Counted from the first letter of the stretch, positions 8,396 to 16,932 are shown. The stretch: 64,000 bases of DNA from Yoonia maricola (GCF_002797915.1 NZ_PGTY01000003.1:186001-250000), one strand, 5' to 3'. Program-made: numbers and translations. The notes: a model not told the origin generated them from the letters alone.

Positions 8396-10342
8396 ATGAG
8401 ACAACACGACCAGGTGGCCGGACCGAGCCTGCAGAACGGTTGGGCAAACGGGGCAGATCACATCCCCACGTTGGATATTGCGGGCCTACTACGCGCTTTC
8501 TGGCATGGTAAATGGGTGATCCTTTTTACAATGGCGCTAACGATCACCTTGGCAGGATACTATGCCTTCCGCATCGCCACCCCGCAGTATGTGGCCATGG
8601 CGACATTGCAAATGGGTACGACTGGCGACCCAACGGGACGCACACCACAACAGCCTGAAAGCGATGAGGCCGCATTGAACACCAAGATCGCATTGGTGAC
8701 ATCAGACGCAGTGTTAACAGATGTCATCGCAGAACTGGGGCTTTTATCTGATCCTGAACTGAACAGATATCTGTCACCGCAATCGCCCCTTTCCTTGCGC
8801 AATCTGCGCACGCAGGCGCGGCACATTCTGGCAGGGACGACAGCACAAACACCTGATAGGGCCGCAATCCACGAAAAGACAATCCAGAACCTGCGCGGCC
8901 AACTGACGGTCACGCGCCGGCCTGACACATACATTCTGCAAATTTCCGCGCGCAGCAGCGACCCAGATAAGGCCGCCTTGCTGGCAAACACCACGGCTGC
9001 TCTCTATCTTGCGCAGACGCAAGCCCTGCAAGCCCAGACACAAGCCGAGGCTGAGATCTGGCTGCAATCACAGGTCGCGACATTGCGCGATCAACTCGAC
9101 ACACAAGAAATGCAAATCGCTGCTTTGGTTGCAACGGCACAGCTCCAGCAAGACGGCGGGTTGGACGCGTTGAGTGCGCAAGTGCTGGCCACAGATCAGG
9201 ACCTGATAGCAGCGCAAAACACGCTTACCACACTGGAAAACGCCACCGATAACAGCACAGCACGCAACAGGGCGGAGATCGGACAGATACGCGACAAGAT
9301 CAGCACGATTGCAGACCTCAAAGACCGGCTCAGCACCCAACTTGCAGCGCAGTCGGCAGGATTGGCGGAGCTGCATCAGCTGCAATTACAGACCGATGCA
9401 ACGCGCCAGCTTTATCAAACATTTCTGGAACGGCTGCAGGAAAACCGCATGCAACAAGGGCTAAGCACGCCGAGCGCGCAACGGATCGCACCCGCATCCG
9501 GCGGCGCATATATTGGGCCGCGCAAGATGCTGATCCTAATGATTGCAGCAATGCTGGGCGGCACGCTGGGCGTGATGCTGGTTGTGATCCGGCGCACAAC
9601 ACACAAAGGCATCGTCGATGCGCGCAGCCTGCGCGATGCAACCGGGCTGCCGGTGCTGGCCCAATTCTCGACCAGCGCGCTGAAGCGGCTACGCAAAGGG
9701 CGTAACGCCTTTCCATTACCGCCCCAGTCAGAGGTATCACAGACCGCATATGCGCTCAGCACAGCACTCGCATTGGTCACTCGGACAAAACCCGCACAAG
9801 TAATCTTGTCGACATCCAGCATTGGGGCCGAAGGCAAAGCCGCACATGCTTTGTTTTTGGCGCATGCACTGGCGCAGGCGGGAAAACACGTCGTGGTGCT
9901 TGGTGCGGATGATCACGACAGGCAGTTCAGGGCCTTGATAGGGAACGCTGATGTGAAAGGGGCAGAGATCCATAGCAGCGCATTGGGTGCGGATATTCTA
10001 ATAATGCCGGGCATTTCAGACCAGCACCAACCACTGAACGCCGATGACCTTGCTGATCGGTTGGACATGCTCAGAGAACACTACGATCACATCATCATTG
10101 ATGGGCCACCTGTCTTGCACGGCCCTCTGGCAAAGCTGTTCGCCAGCCATGCTGATGCCATCCTTTATGCTGTCGGCTGGTCCAAAACCCCGCGGGATAT
10201 CCTGCTGCGCGGGTTGGAAGCGTTGGAAGATGTCGGTTGTCCGGCCACTGGGTTGATCCTGTCCAAGGTTCATCTACGCAAGATGCGCAAACTGTCCAGT
10301 GATCCTTGCGTCAGCCTGTTGCATACCGCCCAACCCGTGTGA
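8396..10342 (+). CDS. Wzz-type chain-length protein fused to a BY-kinase-like domain with degenerate ATPase motifs
   Basis: A 648-residue co-polymerase protein. The Wzz domain spans a first membrane helix (about residues 38-58), a periplasmic coiled-coil-rich region (about 60-375, with many Gln/Ala heptads near 205-345) and a second helix (about 378-398). The C-terminal half resembles the cytoplasmic bacterial tyrosine kinase domain: the Walker A position reads SSIGAEGKAAHAL, without the usual GKT/S; the A' position is VVVLGADDHD; and Walker B is HIIIDGPPVL. The C-terminus (SLLHTAQPV) lacks the Tyr cluster of Wzc. It likely sets polymer length, but ATP-dependent autophosphorylation looks impaired. 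It diverges from the wzx-wzy operon. Confidence 0.75.
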   Translation: MRQHDQVAGPSLQNGWANGADHIPTLDIAGLLRAFWHGKWVILFTMALTITLAGYYAFRIATPQYVAMATLQMGTTGDPTGRTPQQPESDEAALNTKIALVTSDAVLTDVIAELGLLSDPELNRYLSPQSPLSLRNLRTQARHILAGTTAQTPDRAAIHEKTIQNLRGQLTVTRRPDTYILQISARSSDPDKAALLANTTAALYLAQTQALQAQTQAEAEIWLQSQVATLRDQLDTQEMQIAALVATAQLQQDGGLDALSAQVLATDQDLIAAQNTLTTLENATDNSTARNRAEIGQIRDKISTIADLKDRLSTQLAAQSAGLAELHQLQLQTDATRQLYQTFLERLQENRMQQGLSTPSAQRIAPASGGAYIGPRKMLILMIAAMLGGTLGVMLVVIRRTTHKGIVDARSLRDATGLPVLAQFSTSALKRLRKGRNAFPLPPQSEVSQTAYALSTALALVTRTKPAQVILSTSSIGAEGKAAHALFLAHALAQAGKHVVVLGADDHDRQFRALIGNADVKGAEIHSSALGADILIMPGISDQHQPLNADDLADRLDMLREHYDHIIIDGPPVLHGPLAKLFASHADAILYAVGWSKTPRDILLRGLEALEDVGCPATGLILSKVHLRKMRKLSSDPCVSLLHTAQPV

Positions 10343-10376
10343 TGGGGGCCACAGATTGCAGCCCCCACCCCATCAC
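10339..10376. terminator. Inverted repeat between convergent genes (likely bidirectional terminator)
   Basis: GTGATGGGG at 10339-10347 pairs with CCCCATCAC at 10368-10376, and an inner GGGGGC/GCCCCC pair extends the stem. It spans the stop codons of the wzz-like gene (+) and the spike-like gene (-). There is no clear T tract, so termination efficiency is uncertain. Confidence 0.5.
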
Positions 10377-11977
10377 GTCACAGCTGCCAAAACATGCCGA
10401 TTGTAGAAATGCGCAATATCGCCGCTTTGCAGGGTCAGCCCACTCTGCGGACTGGCGCGGATATAAGCCTTGGCAGGCCAGTCGGTTGACCCGCTTGCCG
10501 TGCGACCATCAATATTGGGCAGCACAAATGCTTCAAATTGATCCAGCCTATTGCCCGCAACCGGCAATGCGCCTGCTTCATGACCATAGACAAAATCAAC
10601 CACTGGCGTCGTGCCAACCAAACCCAACCTATGAACCATTGGAAAATCAATCTCATCATCCGTTTGCCCGGCATAGTTGGCCAGCGTCACGACCGTCCCA
10701 TCCTGTGCTTCCAGCGTATCGACCACGGTTGATGCGGTTTCGCCTTCCCAGCGGACAAAGGGTAACATCCCCGCATAAAGCCATTCGACATCCATTGAGG
10801 CCACGGTGATATCAACCTGCATATTATGCTGAATCGTGCCGGGTGTGATACTGCGGCTGGTCTGGCAATTGGCCAGCGGGCCGCTGCCGCCGGTTTGCCA
10901 AATCGTTTCCTCAACAATGGAAATCTGCGTACCAACGGTAAGGCCATGACCGCCGGTCACTGGCACCCAAGGCACGCCATCCACAGCAATCGTTTGAGAT
11001 ACCAACGCGTCATGTCCGTGGGTTTGCCCGCCCACCTCAATCACGTCACCGGCCACATCAACGCGGGCGGCATATTCACGTTCCGATGCATAGTCGATGA
11101 TCGTGAACTCAGGATAAGTCGGGCGGTTGTCGGCCCGCCAGTCAAGAGCACCGTCCGAAGCGATACCGGCGCTGTGGGTTGGTCCGGTGGCACCGCTGCT
11201 GCCATTGGCGCGTGCGGCGTAATACATCCCACCAAACTGCACCTCATCACCCATCTGATAGGTGGTGTTAGGCTGCCAGACCGGGGGCAGGATATAGGGG
11301 TCATCCAAAGATCCGCTTGTGGTCACAGCCTCCAACATGATCGCGCCACCACCGGGGGTCGCAGCACCACCAAAGCGCAGGCTCACGTCATGCGGGCCGG
11401 TCAGCCCGCTGGCCACCTTGATTGTCTGGCGGCGGGTCAGATCGGTGGGCGCGTAGCTCGAGAACGCCTTAAAACCCAAACCTGCAGGATCGGCGATTTC
11501 GTTGACGAGCGTTTGCGCGCCATCAATCTCGACCCTGACATAGCCGCCGCTGGTCCGGCCAGTGTAGTTGATCCACAGATCGTAGGGACGGTCACGATCA
11601 ACCTGCACCGTTGCAGTCGCACCGGCAGAACCACTGCTGATCGCGCGATTGCCAGTATAGCTGGCCGCGCGACCAGAGCCAGAGGTTTGCAATTGCGACC
11701 AACTCCCCGTCAGGGTCATCATGCTGACGGTGTACACATTGCGCAACTCTGCCAATTGCGTTTCGCGCCAGGACAGGCGCGTCCCCGCGTCCTGCTGGTC
11801 AAGGCGCAGGCGGGCGGCGTGATTGGGGCCTACTTCGGTCCACAAGGTCAGTCCGCCATCGAGACCGGGGGCAAGGGCCACGGATTGGCCCCCGCCATTT
11901 GCAAAGAAAGACGCCAGCGGGCGCGGTGCGGGCCTGCGGCCCTGCCCCACCCCCGGCGAAAGTTCAAAACCGATCAT
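10373..11977 (-). CDS. GhsB-like GTA head-spike protein (predicted), in the EPS locus
   Basis: A 534-residue protein beginning MIGFELSPGVGQGRRP at the ATG at 11977, just 2 nt after the stop of the spike-base gene. A GTG 12 bp further upstream is a possible alternative. It is rich in Gly, Ser, Thr and beta-strand patterns and has no membrane segment. Residues about 110-220 look like a carbohydrate-binding beta-sandwich. Residues about 234-280 (WQPNTTYQMGDEVQFGGMYYAA...DGALDW) look like the aromatic-rich carbohydrate-binding repeat found in chitinases and phage tail proteins. From memory, the Rhodobacter capsulatus GTA has head spikes GhsA/GhsB that bind the recipient's capsule. Position directly after a GhsA-like gene is the main reason for this name. 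The sequence match to GhsB itself is unverified. Confidence 0.55.
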   Translation of the reverse strand: MIGFELSPGVGQGRRPAPRPLASFFANGGGQSVALAPGLDGGLTLWTEVGPNHAARLRLDQQDAGTRLSWRETQLAELRNVYTVSMMTLTGSWSQLQTSGSGRAASYTGNRAISSGSAGATATVQVDRDRPYDLWINYTGRTSGGYVRVEIDGAQTLVNEIADPAGLGFKAFSSYAPTDLTRRQTIKVASGLTGPHDVSLRFGGAATPGGGAIMLEAVTTSGSLDDPYILPPVWQPNTTYQMGDEVQFGGMYYAARANGSSGATGPTHSAGIASDGALDWRADNRPTYPEFTIIDYASEREYAARVDVAGDVIEVGGQTHGHDALVSQTIAVDGVPWVPVTGGHGLTVGTQISIVEETIWQTGGSGPLANCQTSRSITPGTIQHNMQVDITVASMDVEWLYAGMLPFVRWEGETASTVVDTLEAQDGTVVTLANYAGQTDDEIDFPMVHRLGLVGTTPVVDFVYGHEAGALPVAGNRLDQFEAFVLPNIDGRTASGSTDWPAKAYIRASPQSGLTLQSGDIAHFYNRHVLAAVT

Positions 11978-11979
11978 GC

Positions 11980-12237
11980 TTAGTACCACGCAACCAATTG
12001 CGCGGTCGTTCCCGCTGCCAGCACGCGGGTTGGACGGATAGACAAGATCGTACCCGCCGCCAAATCATACGTGACGGCCGCACCATCATTGTCTTGCAAC
12101 GTAGCCGTCCCCGCAGTGTTGACATAAATCGCCCGTGGCCGGACCGGCAGATCCGTCGCATCAGAAGGTATAATCGCATAATGGGCAACGGCGGGGGATG
12201 TCAGATTTACATAGTCGGTATCAAAGGGATCAGGCAT
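11980..12237 (-). CDS. GhsA-like spike base protein (RCAP_rcc01079 family)
   Basis: An 85-residue protein starting at the ATG at 12237 (MPDPFDTDYVNLTSPAVAHYAI), preceded by GGAGATTCCGA, a good ribosome-binding site. An in-frame start 30 bp upstream is less likely. The pattern MPDPF...SPA...I.PSDATDLP...RAIYVNTAGT...VTY..AAGTI.SIRPTRVLAAGTTA is that of the small 'spike base protein, RCAP_rcc01079 family' as I remember it. In R. capsulatus GhsA forms the base of GTA head spikes. The gene is co-directional with the ExoY-like sugar transferase upstream and the GhsB-like gene downstream. Main GTA structural genes are not in the window. Confidence 0.72.
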   Translation of the reverse strand: MPDPFDTDYVNLTSPAVAHYAIIPSDATDLPVRPRAIYVNTAGTATLQDNDGAAVTYDLAAGTILSIRPTRVLAAGTTAQLVAWY

Positions 12238-12332
12238 TCGGAATCTCCGGTTGGGAATGATCCCCAATGCCTAAAGGCCAGACCTTACCAACCGCCTTGA
12301 CGACCGTACGTCAGACGACGCAACGCCTCAAT

Positions 12333-12992
12333 CTAACGGCCTTTGCGCCCAACGATCACACAGACCGTACGCCAAGCAATCCACAGATCAAACAGAAAGC
12401 TGGCGTGCATCGCATAATAAAGGTCTGCCGCGACCTTGCGTTGTATACCTTCTTTGCCATCCACATACCCCACTTCGGTCTGCGCATAGCCGCTGATACC
12501 AGGCAGCATCTGCTGGCGCGCCGCATAGCCGGGCACCGAGTCGAGATAGACACAGGCATGATCATAAAGATCAGGACGCGGGCCGATCATGCTCATCTCG
12601 CCACGCAGGACGTTGATGATTTGTGGCAGCTCATCAATCCGGACCTTGCGCAAAATACGACCCATCCGGGAAATACGGTCTTCTTCCAAACGATCATAGG
12701 CACCACGTGCCGATGCCGCGACCGGCCTCATTGTCCGAAACTTAAAAGCGCGAAACGGTTGGCCACGTTGCCCCATGCGGCGCTGAAAATACATCAGCGG
12801 GCCACGATTCAAAAGCGGATTAATCACGAAAAGCGCAAGCGCCACACAGGCCAGCACCGGCAGCAATAGGATCGAAACCCCCACATCAAAGACTCGCTTT
12901 GAAACAGGAACTGTCGTTCGGTTCGGCGGACTGTCAAAAATTTGCCCATGCGCTGCTTCACGCCGAAAGTCTTTTTCATCAAAATGTAACAC
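12333..12992 (-). CDS. ExoY/WcaJ-type undecaprenyl-phosphate sugar phosphotransferase
   Basis: A 219-residue protein with one N-terminal membrane helix (about residues 36-56) and the catalytic domain of the bacterial sugar transferase family. Motifs are FKFRTMRP (about 90), DELPQIINVLRGEMSMIGPRPDL (about 130) and GISGYAQ...G (about 170). It transfers the first sugar-1-phosphate to undecaprenyl phosphate, starting repeat-unit synthesis. The short form without the extra N-terminal helices is ExoY-like. The start is a GTG at 12992 with only a weak ribosome-binding site. It is the first gene of a minus-strand unit that continues into the two GTA-spike-like genes after a 95-bp gap. Confidence 0.85.
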   Translation of the reverse strand: MLHFDEKDFRREAAHGQIFDSPPNRTTVPVSKRVFDVGVSILLLPVLACVALALFVINPLLNRGPLMYFQRRMGQRGQPFRAFKFRTMRPVAASARGAYDRLEEDRISRMGRILRKVRIDELPQIINVLRGEMSMIGPRPDLYDHACVYLDSVPGYAARQQMLPGISGYAQTEVGYVDGKEGIQRKVAADLYYAMHASFLFDLWIAWRTVCVIVGRKGR

Positions 12993-13451
12993 TGCCGCAA
13001 ACGATCCAAAAATAACGGACCCACCTTAGGCCCGCACTCGTGGGTAGTTTGACCGGAACCAGTTAATGTCCTATTAATGACGAAAAGCTACATCAAAAAT
13101 TCACCACAAAATGCTGTATAGTTTAGATATTTTATAAATTTAGAACGGCTCTCTATGAAACCATAGTGATCCAGCAGTAACGTCATGGAATATGCAATTC
13201 ACAACGTAAGACATAACCCATACCAAACATTCTTGTCATTCCGGTCTTCGTTCCGACGCAACATACTGCAAATCCAAAATATGATGGACCAGCATACCCC
13301 GCAAAAGGATCATATTCGCTCAATAAGTCTGTACCTTTCTACACTTGCATGCGGCGGAGCAAGCAGCATGACGGGAAATCTTGCGGCAACGGCAATGTAG
13401 AGTAATTGGGTGACAGGTCACATGAATGACTGCGAAAGCCGATCAGGAAAT
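12993..13451. other. AT-rich intergenic region upstream of the exoY-like gene
   Basis: About 460 bp without a convincing gene. The part 13070-13200 is clearly AT-rich (for example TTTAGATATTTTATAAATTTAG around 13122) and probably holds the promoter of the exoY-like unit on the minus strand. One 71-codon frame (13185-13400) exists, but it has no good ribosome-binding site and no recognisable features. Confidence 0.5.
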
Positions 13452-13528
13452 TGGCGATCCGAGAAGGACTCGAACCCTCAACCTGCTGATTAGAAGTCAG
13501 CTGCTCTATCCAGTTGAGCTATCGGACC
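13452..13528 (-). tRNA. tRNA-Arg (anticodon TCT)
   Basis: A 77-nt cloverleaf on the minus strand ending in encoded CCA. Acceptor strands GGTCCGA and TCGGATC pair fully (one G-T). The anticodon arm GCTGA-CTTCTAA-TCAGC gives anticodon TCT (reads AGA/AGG), and the T arm is GAGGG-TTCGAGT-CCTTC. No integrated element or repeated tRNA end is visible beside it. Confidence 0.95.
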
Positions 13529-13636
13529 GCACGGGTCTTGGTATGGCGTGGGCCAAGGGGCTTTGGCAATACCCAAGTTTGCCACATCGCACCAGCAGGT
13601 CTACACATAAAACATAACGGCAAAAGGCATTTTGTA

Positions 13637-14587
13637 ATGAAGCATATTATTGTCGGCGGCGGGAGCGGCTTTATCGGCTCTGCTCTTGCACAGGCGCTCC
13701 GGGACCGCGGCGACCGGGTGACGGTACTGTCACGCACGGGCGGTGATCAGCGGATCACATGGGATAGCCTCGCAGATGGGCTTCCTGATTGCGACGCAGT
13801 TGTAAACCTTGCAGGCGAACATATCCTGCAACCGGGTCGGCGCTGGACCGAACGTTATCGGCAAGAGGTCATCACGTCGCGCACCGACACGACCAAACAA
13901 CTGGTGGATGCCATAAATGCCAGCAAAAATGCTCCTGACGTCTTTGTCTCGACCGCGGGCAAGTGTTTCTACGGCACCCAAACCGGTGCCGTTGATTACC
14001 CCCAACTTGACGAAGACAGCGCGCCAATGGGCCTTGATTTCCCGGCAGAGCTGGTCGGGCAATGGGAAAAGGCCGCAGATCACCTTGACCATGACCGGGT
14101 CCGCCATGTGCGGGTCCGCATCGGGATCGTTCTTGGCAAAGTGGATCGTGGTGGGTTCTGGGGCCGCCTGTGGCGGATCGGGCGCAGCCGGGGGTTATTG
14201 CCGATTGTCAGACTGCCTTTCTGCTTGGGCCTCGGGGCTGGTTTGGGCAAAGGGACGCAGCCCTTTCCATGGATCCATATAGACGACATGGTCGGTATTC
14301 TTACGCAGGTCATCGACGATGAAAGTGCCACTGGGCGCTACAATGCTGTATCACCGGGCATTGTCAGCAACGCGGCCTTCACAGCAGCCTTTGCCAAGGC
14401 GCTCCGACGTCCGGTCGTCTGGTCCATTCCTGCAAGCCTGATCCGCGCCGTCATTGGGCCAGAGCGGGCATCAATTCTGCTCGAAGGTCAAAATGTCGTG
14501 CCAAAACGCACGCTGGCTATGGGATACACATTCCAATACCCCACCATCGACAGTGCAATGGAAAATCTGGTCGAAATTACGTTCTAG
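13637..14587 (+). CDS. TIGR01777 family NAD(P)-dependent epimerase/reductase
   Basis: A 316-residue atypical SDR. The Rossmann glycine motif GGGSGFIGSALAQAL is at residues about 7-21, followed by CDAVVNLAGEHI and a C-terminal block near residue 270 (FAKALRRPVVWSIPASLIRAVIGPERASILLEGQNVVPKRTLAMGY) typical of the DUF1731 end of the YfcH/SulA-like TIGR01777 family. Substrate is unknown. The ATG at 13637 fits where family members begin (MKHIIVGGGSG) and is preceded by AAAAGGC. The frame is open upstream across the tRNA region but without homology. It converges with the small complex I subunit gene. Confidence 0.82.
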   Translation: MKHIIVGGGSGFIGSALAQALRDRGDRVTVLSRTGGDQRITWDSLADGLPDCDAVVNLAGEHILQPGRRWTERYRQEVITSRTDTTKQLVDAINASKNAPDVFVSTAGKCFYGTQTGAVDYPQLDEDSAPMGLDFPAELVGQWEKAADHLDHDRVRHVRVRIGIVLGKVDRGGFWGRLWRIGRSRGLLPIVRLPFCLGLGAGLGKGTQPFPWIHIDDMVGILTQVIDDESATGRYNAVSPGIVSNAAFTAAFAKALRRPVVWSIPASLIRAVIGPERASILLEGQNVVPKRTLAMGYTFQYPTIDSAMENLVEITF

Positions 14588-14592
14588 ACGCC

Positions 14593-14904
14593 TCAGTGCG
14601 TCCATGCGCCACGGCGGTTAGTCGCAAAATTTTCGCCATAGCCGCCGGGACGGATATTGGCCTTGCGCGACTTGGGCTCACGCACGACGGCATCAATCCC
14701 GTTGTCGCGGGCATATTCCAAAGCTGCTTCTTTGGTATCAAACTCAAGCTTCACTTGCGCCTGCGTGTCGGATGAAGACGTCCAGCCCATCAGCGGATCA
14801 ACCTCGCGTGCCGTTTCAGCCACATGCTCCAACACCCAATGCTTTGTCTTGGCCGTGCCAGAGGACATGGCGGTTTTGGCTGGCTTATAGATTCGTGCGC
14901 GCAT
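14593..14904 (-). CDS. NDUFS4-type complex I accessory subunit (ETC complex I conserved region)
   Basis: A 103-residue protein matching the alphaproteobacterial homologue of the mitochondrial 18-kDa (AQDQ/NDUFS4) subunit. It starts [16 protein letters not shown], has the motif KHWVLE, then [34 protein letters not shown] and [23 protein letters not shown] at the C-terminus. It binds the peripheral arm of NADH:quinone oxidoreductase. As in many alphaproteobacteria, it is encoded away from the main nuo operon. It is a single-gene unit convergent with the epimerase gene. Confidence 0.88.
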   Translation of the reverse strand: MRARIYKPAKTAMSSGTAKTKHWVLEHVAETAREVDPLMGWTSSSDTQAQVKLEFDTKEAALEYARDNGIDAVVREPKSRKANIRPGGYGENFATNRRGAWTH

Positions 14905-15002
14905 GACGGCTCTCCCTTGGCTGCATTCTATATGTGCAAAATCAGATCATTGCGCAAGCTTCGCCATGTCTCACCTGCAAGATCTTCGCAAATTCTGGGG
15001 CC

Positions 15003-16238
15003 TCAGGCCCATTCACCACTGCGCATGACAGGCACCCGCTCACCCGTCTTGGTGATCCCATCGATATCCACTGCATCAGACCCCATCATCCAATCGACAT
15101 GAATAATACTCTGATTGCCGCCCTTCTGCTTCAATTCCTCGGGCGACAGCTCGGATCCACCTTCAATGGTATCTGCATAGCACTGTCCAAGGGCAATATG
15201 ACAAGAAGCATTCTCATCAAACAAAGTGTTATAAAACAAAGTCCCCGACTGGCTGATCGGGCTTGAATGCGGCACTAAAGCCACCTCACCAATCCGGCTG
15301 GCCCCATCATCAGTCTTCAGCAGCGCATTGAGCACATCAGCACCCTTGCTGGCTGTCGCCTCAACAATACGGCCCGCCTCAAACCGTACTGCGATATCCT
15401 CAATCACACTCCCCTGATGGGCCAACGGCTTTGTCGCGGCCACGGTCCCATCGACCTTATAGGCATGCGGGCAGGTAAAGACCTCTTCGGTCGGGATATT
15501 CGGCTGGCAGGTCACACCATTCAGCGCGGGCGATGCGCCCCCTTTCCAGATATGCCCATCCGCCAGCCCCAGATGCAGGTCGGTCCCCGGCCCGGTGTAA
15601 TGCAGCGCCGCAAAATCCTGCGCATTCAGCCAATCTACCCGCTCCTTTAACGTCGCCGTATGCGCTGCCCAATTCGCCACCGGATCATCACCATCCAGAC
15701 GCGACGCGGCATAGATCGCATCCATCAACTTACCCTGCGCCTCTTCCACCGGGATATCAGGATAAACCTTGGACGCCCAAGCCGCCCCCGGATAGGCAAC
15801 GATGTTCCAGTTCACCTCAAACCCGACAATCGGGTTCATCGCAGGCTTGGCCGCAATTGAGGTTGCCTTGCTCAACCGCGCCACCTTTGCCGGGTCCTGT
15901 GCGGCAAGCAGCATCGGATCGTCCCCGGTAATCGCCATGCGCGCAGCCCCACCTTTGAACGCGGCAGCCATCCCCTCGAAAAACCAGTCCGGCGCACGGT
16001 CAAAGCTTTCATCAGGGGCATGTTCATAGCGGGCCAGCGTGATGGCATCATCGTTGAAAAACGGCGTCACAATCCCGGCACCTGCCTTATAGGCATGCAC
16101 GGTGATCCGGCGGACCAGATCAAGGGCGGCCATCGGCGCGGTAATCACCAAATCCTGCCCCGGTTGCAGGTTCACACCGGTCCGTACGGCGACTTCGGCC
16201 AGACGATCAAGTTTTGCAGGGTCAATATGGTCAGACAT
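15003..16238 (-). CDS. M29 family aminopeptidase (aminopeptidase T/AmpS-like)
   Basis: A 411-residue metallo-aminopeptidase of MEROPS family M29. Signatures include GPGTDLHLGLADGHIWKGG (about residue 220), NIPTEEVFTCP (about 250, with Glu metal ligands), RIGEVALVPHSSPIS (about 315) and NQSIIHVDWMMGS near the C-terminus with His and Asp ligands. The family uses two divalent metal ions to remove N-terminal residues in the cytosol. The gene stands alone. An FNR-like box (16257-16270) lies about 19 bp upstream of its start. Confidence 0.87.
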   Translation of the reverse strand: MSDHIDPAKLDRLAEVAVRTGVNLQPGQDLVITAPMAALDLVRRITVHAYKAGAGIVTPFFNDDAITLARYEHAPDESFDRAPDWFFEGMAAAFKGGAARMAITGDDPMLLAAQDPAKVARLSKATSIAAKPAMNPIVGFEVNWNIVAYPGAAWASKVYPDIPVEEAQGKLMDAIYAASRLDGDDPVANWAAHTATLKERVDWLNAQDFAALHYTGPGTDLHLGLADGHIWKGGASPALNGVTCQPNIPTEEVFTCPHAYKVDGTVAATKPLAHQGSVIEDIAVRFEAGRIVEATASKGADVLNALLKTDDGASRIGEVALVPHSSPISQSGTLFYNTLFDENASCHIALGQCYADTIEGGSELSPEELKQKGGNQSIIHVDWMMGSDAVDIDGITKTGERVPVMRSGEWA

Positions 16239-16256
16239 GGGGCTGGGTTCTTTCGT

Positions 16257-16270
16257 TTTGATCTACATCA
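16257..16270 (-). promoter_or_regulatory. Possible FNR/FnrL-type box upstream of the aminopeptidase gene
   Basis: TTGATCTACATCAG matches the FNR consensus TTGAT-N4-ATCAA at nine of ten positions. It lies 19 bp upstream of the aminopeptidase start codon, close enough to overlap the RNA polymerase site. A match of this quality can occur by chance once in a while, so this is a weak prediction. Confidence 0.3.
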
Positions 16271-16312
16271 GGTGAGGTATGAAGGTTCAATGGTCAACGC
16301 AATACGGTACGA

Positions 16313-16747
16313 TCAAAACATCCGTTGCTGCGCCCGGCGCACTTCAAAACCATTGCCCGCGATATTGACACATATCACCCCAGAGGGTTCTGAGCGACAG
16401 GTGATCCCATCAAGAATGGCACGGCTTCCGTAAGGCAATACCGCACGCCCTTCTGATGTCAGGTCAGCACCGGTCACACAAATGAGCTGGGCCGTGCCGG
16501 TTTGGCCCAGACCAAAAGACGTGCCCCATACACCGTCACAGGACTCAGGCCTGTTGGTATAACTTTGTCGCTCAACACCCAGATCACAGCGGACCGCAAG
16601 AGGCGCATCACGCGACATATCACAGCGAATATTACCCGACGGCGATTGGAAAGAGATATCGACCGCCCACGCCGCATTGCTCGCGACACCCAGCAAGAAC
16701 GCACAAATCATTTGTCGTAGACAAAAGAGGAAATTCAGACCAAACAT
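16313..16747 (-). CDS. Small exported Cys-rich protein (DUF6636-like)
   Basis: A 144-residue protein with an N-terminal signal peptide (hydrophobic core about residues 5-22, likely cleaved after NAAWA). The mature part, VDISFQSPSGNIRCDMS...VRCDLG...SCDGVWG...LICVTGADLTSEGRAVLPYGSRAILDGITCRSEPSGVICVN, has six spaced cysteines that could form disulfides. The pattern SPSGNIRC...G..C.S...G..C resembles DUF6636 family proteins, whose function is unknown. GAGGGT just before the ATG supports the start at 16747. Confidence 0.6.
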   Translation of the reverse strand: MFGLNFLFCLRQMICAFLLGVASNAAWAVDISFQSPSGNIRCDMSRDAPLAVRCDLGVERQSYTNRPESCDGVWGTSFGLGQTGTAQLICVTGADLTSEGRAVLPYGSRAILDGITCRSEPSGVICVNIAGNGFEVRRAQQRMF

Positions 16748-16932
16748 ACCCTCAGAATTAACACGATCTCAGACCAATAGAAAATTCAAACTATCGCGAT
16801 ATCTGATTTTTTCACAGGTCGCTGCAGCGTGCGCAGATTGACTTTGGTAATCCCATGACTGACCCTGATTATGCATTCAAAAATTGCGGCGACCAGGCTG
16901 ACGCAAGCTGCAAACGACATAAGTGATACTTC

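Noticed and set aside
10826..11983. 385-codon plus-strand frame antisense to the spike-like gene
   Set aside because: Long antisense shadow in GC-rich DNA. The opposite strand has the better start, coupling to the GhsA-like gene and beta-strand-type protein sequence.
12267..12869. 200-codon plus-strand frame antisense to the exoY-like gene
   Set aside because: Exact antisense shadow of a well-supported sugar transferase gene; composition reflects the codon pattern of the real strand.
13185..13400. 71-codon open frame in the AT-rich spacer upstream of the exoY-like gene
   Set aside because: No good ribosome-binding site, no recognisable domain or signal, and composition like non-coding spacer.
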